A DNA stretch of 64,000 nt from Thermodesulfobacteriota bacterium (GCA_035325995.1 DAOKYU010000005.1:186001-250000), one strand, 5' to 3'. Positions 8,319-16,881 are shown, counted from the first letter of the stretch. Notes: generated from the sequence alone by a model not told the origin. Numbers and translations are program-made.

Positions 8319-9521
8319 ATGTCCGCAATCAGAGGGAAAAATATCGTTCTCGGGGTCACCGGGGGAATAGCTGCGTACAAGGCGTGCGAGCTCGTAAGGG
8401 CCCTCGTCAGGGAAGGGGCGTCCGTCGAGGTCGTAATGACCAAAAACGCCATGGAATTCGTCACCCCGCTTACGCTCCAGACGCTCTCGGGAAACAAGGT
8501 CGCGACGCGTCCCTTCGACCCTGTTTGGGAATCCGAGATCGGGCACATAAGCCTTGCGGACAGGGCGGACCTCGTCGTGATAGCCCCGGCCACGGCAAGC
8601 TTCGTAGGGAAGATGGCTACCGGTATAGCCGACTCGCTTCTGGCGACGCTGGTCCTGGCGACCCTCGCGCCCGTGATCGTCTGCCCGGCGATGAACGTCA
8701 ACATGTACAACAACGGCACCGTTCAGGACAACCTCCGGAAGCTGAAAGAAAGGGGCGTCACGATCGTCGAGCCGTCCGAGGGATTCCTGGCCTGCGGATG
8801 GGAAGGGAGAGGCCGGCTTCCGGAAACGGAAGACATAATGAGCGAGGTCGAGTCCGCGCTCACGCCGAAGGACATGGCCCGCGAGAAGGTGCTCGTAACC
8901 GCAGGGGCGACGAGGGAGTATATAGACCCCGTAAGATTCATATCCAACCCGTCGAGCGGCAAGATGGGATATGCGCTTGCCGAAGAGGCGCGGATGAGGG
9001 GCGCCGAGGTCGTGCTGATTTCCGGAAAGAGCCCGCTCCCGCCGCCGAGGGGCGTCGAGCTCGTCGGCGTCGAGAGCGCGGACGATATGTACGCCGCAGT
9101 GATGGAGCGCCTCGACTGGTCTACGCTGGTGATCAAGGCCGCGGCCGTCGGGGATTACGCCCCGGAGTCGAAGGCCGGCGGGAAGATCAAGAAGACCGGC
9201 GAGGAGCTTGGCCTCAGGCTCAGACGAACCAAAGATATATTAAAGGAGATAGGCGAGAGGAAAAAGCAGCAGATCGTCGTCGGGTTCGCCGCCGAAACGG
9301 AGGACCTCATGGCGAATGCCGCAATCAAGCTCAGGGAGAAGAACGCCGACATGATAGTGGCGAATAACGTCGCCGCACCGGGGGCGGGATTCGAGGCGGA
9401 CACCAACGAAGTGTGCCTCCTGTTCGCTTCGGGCGCGATGGAAGAGCTCCCGCTCGCTCCGAAAAAAGAGATCGCCGGGATCATCTTCGACAGGATTTCG
9501 GGGCTCAGGAAATCTGTTTGA
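8319..9521 (+). CDS. coaBC: Bifunctional phosphopantothenoylcysteine decarboxylase / phosphopantothenate-cysteine ligase
   Basis: 400 residues, full-length fusion. The N-terminal flavoprotein half (about 1-190) has GVTGGIAAYKA, the active-site His (H76 in EIGHISLADRADL) and PAMNVNMYNN, equivalent to the PXMNXXMW motif. The C-terminal CoaB half (about 190-400) has VTAGATREYIDPVRFISN, SSGKMG and ADMIVANNV. It makes 4'-phosphopantetheine from phosphopantothenate and cysteine for CoA synthesis. It has its own promoter; its last 17 bases overlap the tail of the convergent receiver gene. Confidence 0.95.
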   Translation: MSAIRGKNIVLGVTGGIAAYKACELVRALVREGASVEVVMTKNAMEFVTPLTLQTLSGNKVATRPFDPVWESEIGHISLADRADLVVIAPATASFVGKMATGIADSLLATLVLATLAPVIVCPAMNVNMYNNGTVQDNLRKLKERGVTIVEPSEGFLACGWEGRGRLPETEDIMSEVESALTPKDMAREKVLVTAGATREYIDPVRFISNPSSGKMGYALAEEARMRGAEVVLISGKSPLPPPRGVELVGVESADDMYAAVMERLDWSTLVIKAAAVGDYAPESKAGGKIKKTGEELGLRLRRTKDILKEIGERKKQQIVVGFAAETEDLMANAAIKLREKNADMIVANNVAAPGAGFEADTNEVCLLFASGAMEELPLAPKKEIAGIIFDRISGLRKSV

Positions 9522-9891
9522 TATTGAAAGATTCCAGGATAAGATTGAGCCTGTGGGCTATGTCCTCGACGGTGCTGTCCTTCGTTATATAACCCACAGC
9601 GCCCATTTCGAGGCACTCCGTAATCTTCTTCATCTCGGACAAGGCAGTCAGCATAACGACGGGTATCTTCCTGTGCCTGTCGTCGTTCTTTAGCACCTTC
9701 AGCAGCTCCATACCGTTGTATCTTGGCATGACGATGTCGAGCACTATAATGTCCGGCGTGAACATCGGGAGCTTGAGAAGAGCATCCTCGCCGTCTACGG
9801 CTGTTTCGACCGTGTAGTTCCTCGAGCTCAGGATTCTTGTGTAGAGATTCCTGAGGGATTCTTCGTCTTCTATCAGGAGCACCTTGGCCAT
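9505..9891 (-). CDS. Single-domain response regulator (CheY-like receiver)
   Basis: 128 residues from ATG at 9891, preferred over an upstream in-frame start because GAGAGGGACTGAA lies just before it and MAKVLLIEDEE is the normal receiver opening. Acidic pocket DE (EDEES), phosphoacceptor Asp in IIVLDIVMPRYNG, Thr in VMLTAL and Lys in YITKDS are all present. No output domain, so it acts through a partner. No histidine kinase is nearby. The YITKDSTVEDIAHRL ending resembles receivers of the Fis/LuxR and Spo0F types. Confidence 0.88.
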   Translation of the reverse strand: MAKVLLIEDEESLRNLYTRILSSRNYTVETAVDGEDALLKLPMFTPDIIVLDIVMPRYNGMELLKVLKNDDRHRKIPVVMLTALSEMKKITECLEMGAVGYITKDSTVEDIAHRLNLILESFNIKQIS

Positions 9892-10066
9892 TTCAGTCCC
9901 TCTCGTCCGTAGCCCTAAAGAACGCACACGTCGTACTTAACCGATTTATTTAACTATATATTTACCGGCTACTGAGGAATTATACAGCTTAAAAAAAATA
10001 TTTGTGACTATTTATAACTACTGATAAGAAATTTTCCTTGCGAATGGGTCGAAGCCGTACAAGTCT

Positions 10067-10100
10067 ACCTTAAGGGATAACGGCCGTTATCCCTTAAGGT
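10067..10100. repeat. 34-bp perfect palindrome
   Basis: Two 17-base arms, ACCTTAAGGGATAACGG and its exact complement, meet with no loop. It lies 59 bases beyond the HU stop codon. A run of T is absent on both strands, so it is not a standard intrinsic terminator. It may be a cruciform-forming or dimer-binding site, or a strong mRNA 3' hairpin protecting the HU transcript. Confidence 0.8.
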
Positions 10101-10158
10101 TAACCTGATATCCGAATAAGATATTATCTGGTGCTGCGGAGTCTGGAGTTGGCTGTTA

Positions 10159-10452
10159 CTATCCTAAAACGGCGTCCTTGCAGGCCTTGGCAACTCTGAA
10201 CTTTACGACCTTCTTAGCCGGTATCTTTATCTCTTCACCGGTGGCGGGGTTTCTGCCGATCCTCGCCTTTCTGTTATCGAGAACGAGCTTGCCTATTCCG
10301 GGAATCGTGAATTGCTTATTCTTCTTGGCTTCCTTATAAGCAACCGCGGCCAGCTCGTCCAGAATTTCACCGGCGACCTTCTTGGTAACGCCGGCCAGCT
10401 CTGCAATGTGGTTTGCCAACTGAGACTTGGTCATGGGCTTCTTCTCTGCCAT
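10159..10452 (-). CDS. HU family DNA-binding protein
   Basis: 97 residues. The chain follows the HU/IHF fold: helix-turn-helix body MTKSQLANHIAELAGVTKK, then FTIPGIGKLVL and the DNA-intercalating arm ARIGRNPATGEEIKIPAKK with the proline at the tip (RNPATG). HU bends DNA and shapes the nucleoid. AAAGGAGAGGGAG precedes the ATG. It is monocistronic with its own promoter, distinct from the IHF-like gene at 46884-47168. Confidence 0.95.
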   Translation of the reverse strand: MAEKKPMTKSQLANHIAELAGVTKKVAGEILDELAAVAYKEAKKNKQFTIPGIGKLVLDNRKARIGRNPATGEEIKIPAKKVVKFRVAKACKDAVLG

Positions 10453-10484
10453 CTCCCTCTCCTTTAAAGTGAGTATTTTCGTGA

Positions 10485-10513
10485 ATACTACAGAAACGCA
10501 CTGTAAAAATCAA
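10485..10513 (-). promoter_or_regulatory. Promoter of the HU gene
   Basis: On the minus strand TTGATT (10508-10513), a 17-base spacer and TAGTAT (10485-10490). The predicted transcript start leaves a leader of about 25 bases that includes the AAAGGAGAGG ribosome site. Confidence 0.5.
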
Positions 10514-10680
10514 TACAAAAGAGAAAAATACGAATATCGAATCGATGCGCTATACCGCCTTTTCAGAAAGAGAACGCGTGAAGAGGAACGGTCCGCGAGA
10601 CGGCATGCGGACATAGAGAAGCTTCCTTCCCCATGCCCCCTACAGAAGAGACGAAGCGTATGCCGGGAATATTCCCGCCG

Positions 10681-11534
10681 TTAAAATTTGCCCGCCCTGT
10701 AGTCGTCGATCGCTCGGCGAATCTCCTCGGTCGTATTCATGACGAAGGGGCCCTGGCCGACCACGGGCTCGTCTATGGGCTCGCCGCTCAGGATGAGGAC
10801 CTTCGAGTCCCGTCCGGCTTCGAGTGTCATCGTCTCGCCCTCCTTCGTGAAGAACGCGAGCTCTCTCTCGTTTATCTCATCCGCGCCGTTCACCAAAACG
10901 CCGCCCTTGAGGACGAGGACGAACGCGCTGAAGCCGTCCGGGATTTCGAAGACGGCGCCTTCCCGCCCTCGAGCCTCGCGTCCCACACATTTACCGGGGT
11001 GAACGTCCGCGCGGGGCCGCGAACGCCCCCGAATTCGCCCGCTACAACCCGCACCTCTCCCGCCCCGTTTTCGAGCGCCGCTGCGGGTATATCCCCGGCG
11101 AGTATCCCCTGGTAGCGTGGCTCCGTCATCTTGTGCCTGGCGGGCAGGTTCACCCACAGCTGGATCATCTCCAGCGTCCCTCCCCTCCGGCTGAACTCGC
11201 GCCCGTGCTTCTCGACGTGGAGTATTCCGCGCCCGGCCGTCATCCACTGCACGTCTCCCGGGCCTATCCTGCCCGAGTGGCCGGCGTTGTCGCCGTGCTC
11301 GACCTCGCCCTCGTAGACGATCGTCACCGTCTCGAATCCCCTGTGTGGATGGCGCTCGACGCCGCGCGGGGCGTCAGACGGCGGGAACTCCGCCGGGCCC
11401 GCGTAGTCGAGAAGGAGGAAGGGGCTGATTTCAGGACCCATGTCGTAGGAGAGCATGGTGCTCACCGGAAAGCCGTCACCTACCCAGTGCCGTCCCGTGT
11501 CGTGGGCAATGCGGGTTATTTTTTTCTCCGTCAT
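10681..11534 (-). pseudogene. Pirin family protein, broken by a one-base frameshift
   Basis: Residues coded from 11534 down to about 10968 give the pirin N-terminal cupin with the metal motif (RGVERHPHRGFETVT...H..., then GRGILHVEKH), ending at VNVWDARLEGG. The next frame continues seamlessly with GAVFEIPDGFSAFVLVLKGG and the C-terminal cupin to a stop at 10681. Restoring one G in the run GGGCGGG (plus-strand 10962-10968) rejoins them into about 284 residues, the normal length. It is either a sequencing undercount or a fresh mutation. Pirins are Fe-binding cupins, some with quercetinase activity. The gene is divergent from an HxlR regulator that probably controls it. Confidence 0.8.
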
Positions 11535-11674
11535 TTAAGACCTCCGTAAAATTTTCATTGAAGCGCCCGTTTTAGGCTTTACTTCCGGCGGCTTTGTGAT
11601 AATTTAGGCATGTACGATACTTTTGCAAGTACGGACATTCAGGATACCGCCCGATGCGGCTGGAGGAATAAGAC

Positions 11675-12037
11675 GTGGCGAAGGATTATGTTTTCTGCCC
11701 GGTGGAAACGACGCTCGGCGTAATCGCGGGCAAGTGGAAGGTGATGATTATCTACTATCTCCTCCAGGGAAAGAGGAGATTCAACCGGCTCCAAAGGGAG
11801 CTAGGCGGGATCTCGCACCGAACGCTCACCAAGCAGCTCCGCGATATGGAGAGGCAGGGAATCGTCTTACGCGAGGACTACGGCGAGATACCTCCCCGCG
11901 TGGAATACAGCCTCTCGCCCCTGGGCGCGTCGCTCAAGAGCATACTCCTCGAAATGCACGAGTGGGGAGAGAAGTACGGCGGCATGATTCCAGCGGCCGG
12001 GGCGGACGAGGACGACGCGGAGAAGGCGGCCGGATAG
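11675..12037 (+). CDS. HxlR family transcriptional regulator
   Basis: 120 residues starting at GTG 11675, with TGGAGGA eight bases upstream. The HxlR signature is clear: CPVETTLGVIAGKWKVMII, then FNRLQRELGGISHRTLTKQL (helix-turn-helix) and wing RVEYSLSPLG. The conserved early Cys (FCPVE) is present and in some members senses oxidants or quinones. Intergenic 11535-11674 is shared with the divergent pirin gene, the usual arrangement for an HxlR/pirin pair. Confidence 0.9.
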   Translation: MAKDYVFCPVETTLGVIAGKWKVMIIYYLLQGKRRFNRLQRELGGISHRTLTKQLRDMERQGIVLREDYGEIPPRVEYSLSPLGASLKSILLEMHEWGEKYGGMIPAAGADEDDAEKAAG

Positions 12038-12102
12038 GGAAAGCACGCCGGACTTGAGCGGGCAGCGGCGTCAATGTCAAACACGGGGGCGCGGCGGGGG
12101 CC

Positions 12103-12668
12103 TCAGACCTTCCGTTTCCACCAGAAGACGGCCAGGAATATCACGACGGCGATCGGGATGATGATCATCCATATGAACTGCTCGACGAAAGCCGCCCCGG
12201 CGACGCACGCCCCTAAAACTATACCGACCAGCATGAACCGCCAGTCGAGATGGACGCCGGCCAGGAACGTCGTCAGCGCCAGCGCCAGGAGGCAGAGTAT
12301 ACCGAGCTGGTTGTTGGTTATACGCCCTGCAGGGTGGTAGAGGAGATATATAAGTACTATGGCCGCGAAAAGGCCGGCCCAGTGAAGGATCTGGACGCGG
12401 ATAATCCTCGACACGCCCTCCCCCTCCTCCTGGCCTTGGACCAGCCGATAAAGAGGCTCACGAGACCGAATACCGGGGCCATGCACGCCCAGTACCAGAA
12501 GCTTTTCACAGGTGCGAAGTTCGTCACGCCTATGCCGATAGCCGATAGCGCGATGAGGGTTATCAGTATGGCCTCGTCGGTGCCGATGGTCTTCGCCAGG
12601 CTCTCGCGGGGAGGCCGGGGGCTCGCGGATTCTTCGCTATAAGAAACGTCTTCGCTCATATTTTGCAC
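12103..12668 (-). pseudogene. Six-helix membrane protein, broken by a one-base frameshift
   Basis: The frame starting at ATG 12668 encodes two membrane helices (AILITLIALSAIGIGVTNF; YWACMAPVFGLVSLFIGW) and ends in charged, low-complexity sequence. The next frame resumes at about 12415 with SRIIRVQILHW and four more helices up to 12103. Adding one G to the run GGGGG (minus strand; plus-strand 12420-12424 area) joins them into about 188 residues. No family is recognised. The joint falls in a cytoplasmic loop between helices 2 and 3. The break resembles that in the pirin gene. Confidence 0.65.
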
Positions 12669-12852
12669 CTGAAACCCATTATATCACTTTAACCGCCCAC
12701 GGACAAAACAAGGCGTCGGGAAACTATATATACGGACAGAGAAACGGAGCTGTACATGCCGGATTCGCCGGATCGAGCATTCCGGGATTTCGGAGCCGGC
12801 ATTCGGGCCGGCGACCCATTCCCATTGGCGAGGATACGCCGCCCAAAACGGG

Positions 12853-12999
12853 TTAGAAAGAAGGATTTATGAAGGTGAAGTAGATGCCGCCGATGAAAAG
12901 GAGGATGGTGGCCGCGGTAATGGCCGAGGCCAGGATCGTGAAGAGGCCCTCGTAGTTGTTCATCGTGCGTGCTTTTGTGAAATCCCTTTCGTCGCTCAT
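12853..12999 (-). CDS. 48-residue single-pass membrane microprotein
   Basis: ATG at 12999 follows AAGGAGGGG at good spacing. The product has a polar N-terminus (MSDERDFTKARTMNNYEG), then one hydrophobic helix (LFTILASAITAATILLFIGG) and a short aromatic tail (IYFTFINPSF). It shares the size and layout of accessory subunits of respiratory complexes, but I recognise no family. It sits between the six-helix protein gene and the ArsA gene, reading away from ArsA. Confidence 0.7.
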   Translation of the reverse strand: MSDERDFTKARTMNNYEGLFTILASAITAATILLFIGGIYFTFINPSF

Positions 13000-13105
13000 T
13001 CGGGTTACCCCTCCTTGTTGATTCACGTATATATTATGCTTTCACAGACTCCTGTCAAGAAGGCGTCAGGTAGTATTATACGGAAGATTTTAAAGAGGAT
13101 TCAAC

Positions 13106-14293
13106 ATGGCGAGAATAATTCTCTATACGGGAAAGGGCGGCGTCGGGAAGACGACAACGGCGGCCGCGACGGCGCTCCAGGCGGCCAGGAGAGGCTACAA
13201 GGCGCTCGTGATATCCACCGATCCCGCCCACAGCCTCCGGGATTCCTTCGACCAGGAAATAGGCCCCGAGCCGAAGAAGATAATGAAGAATCTCTACGCC
13301 CAGGAGATAGACGTCTTTTACTCAGTCGATAAATACTGGGGGAAGCTCACGGGGTATATACAGTCGCTCTTTAACTGGATGAAGGTGGACGACATTCTCG
13401 CCGAGGAGTTCAGCATATTCCCCGGCATGGAAGAGGTTTCGTGCTTCCTCTGGGTTTACAGCCACTACACCGAAAACGATTACGACGTCATAATCGTCGA
13501 CAGCGCCCCTACGGGCGAGACTTTAAGGCTCCTGTCCCTGCCCGACGTGGCCAGGTGGTGGATAGTCAAGGTCTTCCCGATAGAGAGGAAGCTGCTCAAG
13601 GTCGTAAGGCCGGCCGTCAAGGTCGTGTCCGACATGCCGCTCCCCGAGGAGGAGACCTACGTCGCCATCGAAGACCTCTTCGACAAGCTGAACTCCATAC
13701 ACAAGATATTCTCCAACTCGGACGTAACAAGCATAAGGCTCGTCACGAACCTCGAAAAGATGGTGATAAAGGAAACCCAGAGAGCGTACACGTATCTCAG
13801 CCTCTACGGCTACAACGTAGACTCCGTCATCGTCAACAGGACGATGCCGACCCACATAGACCACCCCTTCTTCAAAGAGTGGCGGAAATCGCAGGCCGAA
13901 TACAGAAAAGAGGTCGAGCATCTTTTCAGCTCTGTCCCGATATTCGAGGCGCCGCTCCACCAAAAAGAGGTCATGGGCACCGACGCCCTTCTCGAATTCG
14001 GCGACTCGCTTTTCGGCAGCAAGGACCCCATATCGATATTTTCGAACATAAAGCCCTACGAGATAGTGAAGGACAAAGGCGTTTACAATCTCGTATTGAA
14101 GCTTCCCTTCGTCGGCAAGGAAGAGGTCAAGCTCCACCAGGTAGCCGACGAGCTCACCATACAAATAGAGAACCAGAGAAGAAATATATTCCTCCCCGGC
14201 TTTCTGGCCAAGCTCAATGTCGAGAAGGCGAGCCTCGAGGGCGGAGAGCTCAGGGTAACCTTCGAAAAGCCCGCAAGGGGAGGAAAGAAGTGA
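13106..14293 (+). CDS. ArsA/Get3-type ATPase with C-terminal HSP20-like domain
   Basis: 395 residues. The deviant P-loop GKGGVGKTT (residues 9-17) and switch I-like STDPAHSLRDSFD, plus VDSAPTGETLRLLSLPD, are the ArsA/TRC40 signatures. From about residue 320 the chain turns into a small beta-sandwich (VLKLPFVGKEEVKLHQ, DELTIQIENQRR, GELRVTFEKP) matching the ArsA_HSP20 domain. A single ATPase domain and no arsenite pump or ArsD nearby argue against arsenic resistance; a role in handling hydrophobic or tail-anchored proteins is possible. The divergent membrane microprotein gene could be a client. Confidence 0.88.
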   Translation: MARIILYTGKGGVGKTTTAAATALQAARRGYKALVISTDPAHSLRDSFDQEIGPEPKKIMKNLYAQEIDVFYSVDKYWGKLTGYIQSLFNWMKVDDILAEEFSIFPGMEEVSCFLWVYSHYTENDYDVIIVDSAPTGETLRLLSLPDVARWWIVKVFPIERKLLKVVRPAVKVVSDMPLPEEETYVAIEDLFDKLNSIHKIFSNSDVTSIRLVTNLEKMVIKETQRAYTYLSLYGYNVDSVIVNRTMPTHIDHPFFKEWRKSQAEYRKEVEHLFSSVPIFEAPLHQKEVMGTDALLEFGDSLFGSKDPISIFSNIKPYEIVKDKGVYNLVLKLPFVGKEEVKLHQVADELTIQIENQRRNIFLPGFLAKLNVEKASLEGGELRVTFEKPARGGKK

Positions 14294-14372
14294 CGGGCTG
14301 TAAAAAGAACGCGGCCGGGCCCCGAAAGGCGCCCGCGAACCGGGCCGAATGCTCCACACCGGGCCCGCCCCT

Positions 14373-14429
14373 TTAACTGCAAATTCACGCTTCGTTAAAA
14401 ACCCCTTAACACACCGTCATTAATATATT
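14373..14429 (+). promoter_or_regulatory. Pho-box-like array and -10 of the GT2-PAP2-GT4 operon
   Basis: Four hexamers at exact 11-base intervals: TTAACT (14373), TTCACG (14384), TTAAAA (14395), TTAACA (14406). The -10 candidate TATATT is at 14424-14429, 12 bases after the last repeat, and no -35 hexamer is needed. This is the geometry of OmpR/PhoB-family activators bound on one face of the helix. The predicted transcription start falls at the ATG (14436), which has no ribosome site, so the mRNA may be leaderless. Confidence 0.6.
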
Positions 14430-14435
14430 TTCGCA

Positions 14436-15170
14436 ATGGCGATTCATCCCGGCGATTTGACTGTCGTTGTTCCCACGAGAAACGAAGAAAGGAATATAGG
14501 GAATTTCCTCCACTCGATACCCGACGGGATAAGGCTCGTGGTCGTCGACGCCAGCACGGATTCGACGCCCGATATTGTTTCTCGGGCGCGGCCGGATTAT
14601 ACTACAATCATCAGGTATCCGGGCACCATAACGGAAGCGCGTCTGACAGGAGCTGACGCAGCCACCACCCCTTGGCTTCTCTTTACAGATGCGGACGTCG
14701 TATTCTCGGAGGAATATTTCCGGAATCTCCGGGAGCTCGAAGAATACGATTTGATCTACGGACCGAAGCTCTCCCGCGACAGGCACGCGGGCTATTACAA
14801 ATGGTTCGCTTACGGACAATTCCTGATACACCGGTTGGGTGTTCCGGCTGCCTCGGGGTCGAACTTCATCATACGAAGGGAAGCCTATGTCGAATCCGGG
14901 GGATTCGACGCCGCGCTCGCGTGCAACGAGGATTCGGAGCTCGCGTGGCGGGTGAAGCGCGCGGGGTTCACGGCGCATTTCACGTTCGACCTCGTCGTTT
15001 ACGCGGAGGATCACAGGCGCGTCGAGATGGGCAGGACAAAGAAGACGCTCCATTCTCTTACGAGGTGCACTGCGCTATACTTTGGACTGATACCCGACAG
15101 ATGGCGCGGCAGGGACTGGGGATACTGGCGCGGGTACGATTCGGACACGGAGCTCCGAAATGGAAACTGA
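14436..15170 (+). CDS. Glycosyltransferase family 2
   Basis: 244 residues of GT-A fold without membrane helices. TVVVPTRNEERNIGNFL begins the nucleotide-sugar site, LFTDADVVFSEEYF carries the metal-binding DxD, and NEDSELAWRVKRAG supplies the ED catalytic region. First gene of a three-gene operon; its end overlaps the PAP2 gene by 11 bases. Its sugar and acceptor are unknown. The context (PAP2 phosphatase, GT4, Pho-box-like promoter) suggests glycolipid synthesis. Confidence 0.88.
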   Translation: MAIHPGDLTVVVPTRNEERNIGNFLHSIPDGIRLVVVDASTDSTPDIVSRARPDYTTIIRYPGTITEARLTGADAATTPWLLFTDADVVFSEEYFRNLRELEEYDLIYGPKLSRDRHAGYYKWFAYGQFLIHRLGVPAASGSNFIIRREAYVESGGFDAALACNEDSELAWRVKRAGFTAHFTFDLVVYAEDHRRVEMGRTKKTLHSLTRCTALYFGLIPDRWRGRDWGYWRGYDSDTELRNGN

Positions 15171-15804
15171 CAAAAAATTATACCAGCAGTCGGCCGAGCC
15201 TATAGTCATCCCCGAGGGATGGCGCGACAGGTCGGCCCGCATCATCTCCAACGTTTTCAGTCCGCCTCTCATAGCGCTCGTGTGTATCGTGGTAACCGCC
15301 CACGCCGCGAAGGCCGATTCCTCCCTGTGGTGGATATTCGTGTTCATCGCTCTTCTCATCATACCGCCTACGCTCTACATACTGTCGCTCGTTCATTCAG
15401 GCGCGGTAAGCGATTTCCACCTGAGCAGGCGTGAAGAGCGCGCAAAGCCCCTCCTCGTAATCTTCACGTATGCCTCTCTCGTTTTCGTCGTCACGTATCT
15501 TCTGAACGCACCGAAGCTTATGATCATCGTAACGGGCATCGCGCTCATCCAGATATTGCTCGTATTCCTCGTTACGCTCAGATGGAAAATAAGCGGTCAC
15601 TGCACGTCGGCAGCGGGGCTGTCGTTCCTGGCGATAGCGCTTTACGGTGAGCCGATGATTCCGCTCACACTGATTATCCCGGTCGTTGCGTGGTCGAGGA
15701 TAAGGCTCGGAAGACACACGCTGTACCAGACCATCGCCGGGAGCTTCCTCGGCGCTGTCACCGTAATGGGGATTCTCTACATTACCGGCTCGCTGTCCAT
15801 ATGA
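15160..15804 (+). CDS. PAP2-superfamily membrane phosphatase-like protein
   Basis: 214 residues with about six membrane helices. The PAP2 core motifs can be traced: KISGHCTSAAG (cf. PSGH motif) around residues 144-154 and SRIRLGRHTLYQTIAGSFLG (cf. SRxxxGxHxxxDxxxG). The first motif (KxxxxxxRP) is less clear: REERAKPLL. PAP2 enzymes dephosphorylate lipid phosphates, such as phosphatidate to diacylglycerol, in the membrane. Between two glycosyltransferases it could supply diacylglycerol or a dephosphorylated lipid acceptor. Confidence 0.8.
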   Translation: METDKKLYQQSAEPIVIPEGWRDRSARIISNVFSPPLIALVCIVVTAHAAKADSSLWWIFVFIALLIIPPTLYILSLVHSGAVSDFHLSRREERAKPLLVIFTYASLVFVVTYLLNAPKLMIIVTGIALIQILLVFLVTLRWKISGHCTSAAGLSFLAIALYGEPMIPLTLIIPVVAWSRIRLGRHTLYQTIAGSFLGAVTVMGILYITGSLSI

Positions 15805-15849
15805 TCCGTCCGGAGAGCCGGGGGAGGCTTTCAGCCGGAGGGCAATTCC

Positions 15850-16833
15850 ATGAAGATCCTGCTCGTTACAGATGCGTGGCCGCCCCAGATAAACGGCGTC
15901 GCGCATACGCTGAGCTATGTAACGGGGCTTATACGGAGAGAGCATGACATAACCGTATTGAACCCCTACGTCGAGGGCTCGGAATCCCTCCCCCTCCTGA
16001 TACACAACATACCGATCGTAAAGAACGCAGCCATACTCGCCGAAAGATACCTCGACGCGCATTCGCCGGGCAAGGTTCACATCGCCACCGAGGGTCCGCT
16101 CGGGCTCGCCGCAAGGCAGCTCTGCAGAAAGAACGGGATAGCCTACAACACCTCCTACCACACGCGGCTCGCCGACTACGGATGGCTCCTCTACAGGGTC
16201 CCGGCGTTCCTGACGTGGGCGTACATAAGGTGGTTTCACATGTGCAGCCGGAAGGTTCTCGTCACGACGAGGAGCATCACGAGGCAGCTCGGCCTCAGCA
16301 ACTGCCTCGTCTGGGGGCGGGGCGTGGACACCGGGCTTTTCTATCCGGAAAGCGGCGTGAAGACGCGCGGCGAGAAAACGATCATCACGGTCGGGCGCGT
16401 CAGCAAGGACAAGAACCTCGACGATTTCTGCAGGATTCGCGGGTACAGGAAGATTCTCGTCGGCGGGGGGCCGTATCTTGATACGCTCAGGGCGAAATAT
16501 CCCGATGTCGAGTTCACGGGCCCCGTGCCGCACGGCGAGCTCCGGCGTATGTACGCGAGGGCCGACGTGTTCGTCTTCCCGAGCAGGCTCGATACGTTCG
16601 GCCTCGTCATACTGGAGGCCATGGCGTGCGGGCTTCCCGTCGCGGCTTACGACGTGCCGAGCCCGAGCGATATTGTGAAACACGGGGTCACGGGATACAT
16701 CGGGAACAACCTCGAGGAGTGCGTTGAAAATGCGTTCGGGAATCTCGGGAACGTCTCGGCAGGGGCCCTCGAGTATGCGAAGGCCCAGAGCTGGGACTCC
16801 ATAGCCGAGCAGTTCGTAAACCACCTTGAGTGA
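15850..16833 (+). CDS. GT4 (family 1-type) glycosyltransferase
   Basis: 327 residues, GT-B fold. MKILLVTDAWPPQINGVAHTL is the opening of the GT4 branch that includes SqdX/SQD2 and MgtA, enzymes that glycosylate diacylglycerol or phosphatidylinositol. The C-terminal nucleotide-sugar domain shows WGRGVDTGLFYPE, ITVGRVSKDKNL and the E-x7-E region FGLVILEAMACGLPVAAYDV. Third gene of the operon, 45 bases after the PAP2 gene. Making mono- or diglycosyl-diacylglycerol is a reasonable inference; mannosylation of another lipid is the alternative. Confidence 0.87.
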   Translation: MKILLVTDAWPPQINGVAHTLSYVTGLIRREHDITVLNPYVEGSESLPLLIHNIPIVKNAAILAERYLDAHSPGKVHIATEGPLGLAARQLCRKNGIAYNTSYHTRLADYGWLLYRVPAFLTWAYIRWFHMCSRKVLVTTRSITRQLGLSNCLVWGRGVDTGLFYPESGVKTRGEKTIITVGRVSKDKNLDDFCRIRGYRKILVGGGPYLDTLRAKYPDVEFTGPVPHGELRRMYARADVFVFPSRLDTFGLVILEAMACGLPVAAYDVPSPSDIVKHGVTGYIGNNLEECVENAFGNLGNVSAGALEYAKAQSWDSIAEQFVNHLE

Positions 16834-16881
16834 GCGCAGGAAAGCCTTTAAAATAAAGGCGCCTGAAAGCAACTTTCCACC

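Noticed and set aside
12756..12872. Short plus-strand frame opposite the microprotein gene
   Set aside because: No ribosome site and Arg/Pro-rich shadow composition; the minus-strand microprotein is the better call.
16840..16856. GCCTTTA-AAA-TAAAGGC hairpin after GT4
   Set aside because: Short AT-containing stem with no T tract; the GC hairpin at 16882 is the better terminator candidate.
15397..16872. 491-codon minus-strand frame opposite PAP2 and GT4
   Set aside because: Long only because of high GC; the plus-strand genes carry real family motifs.
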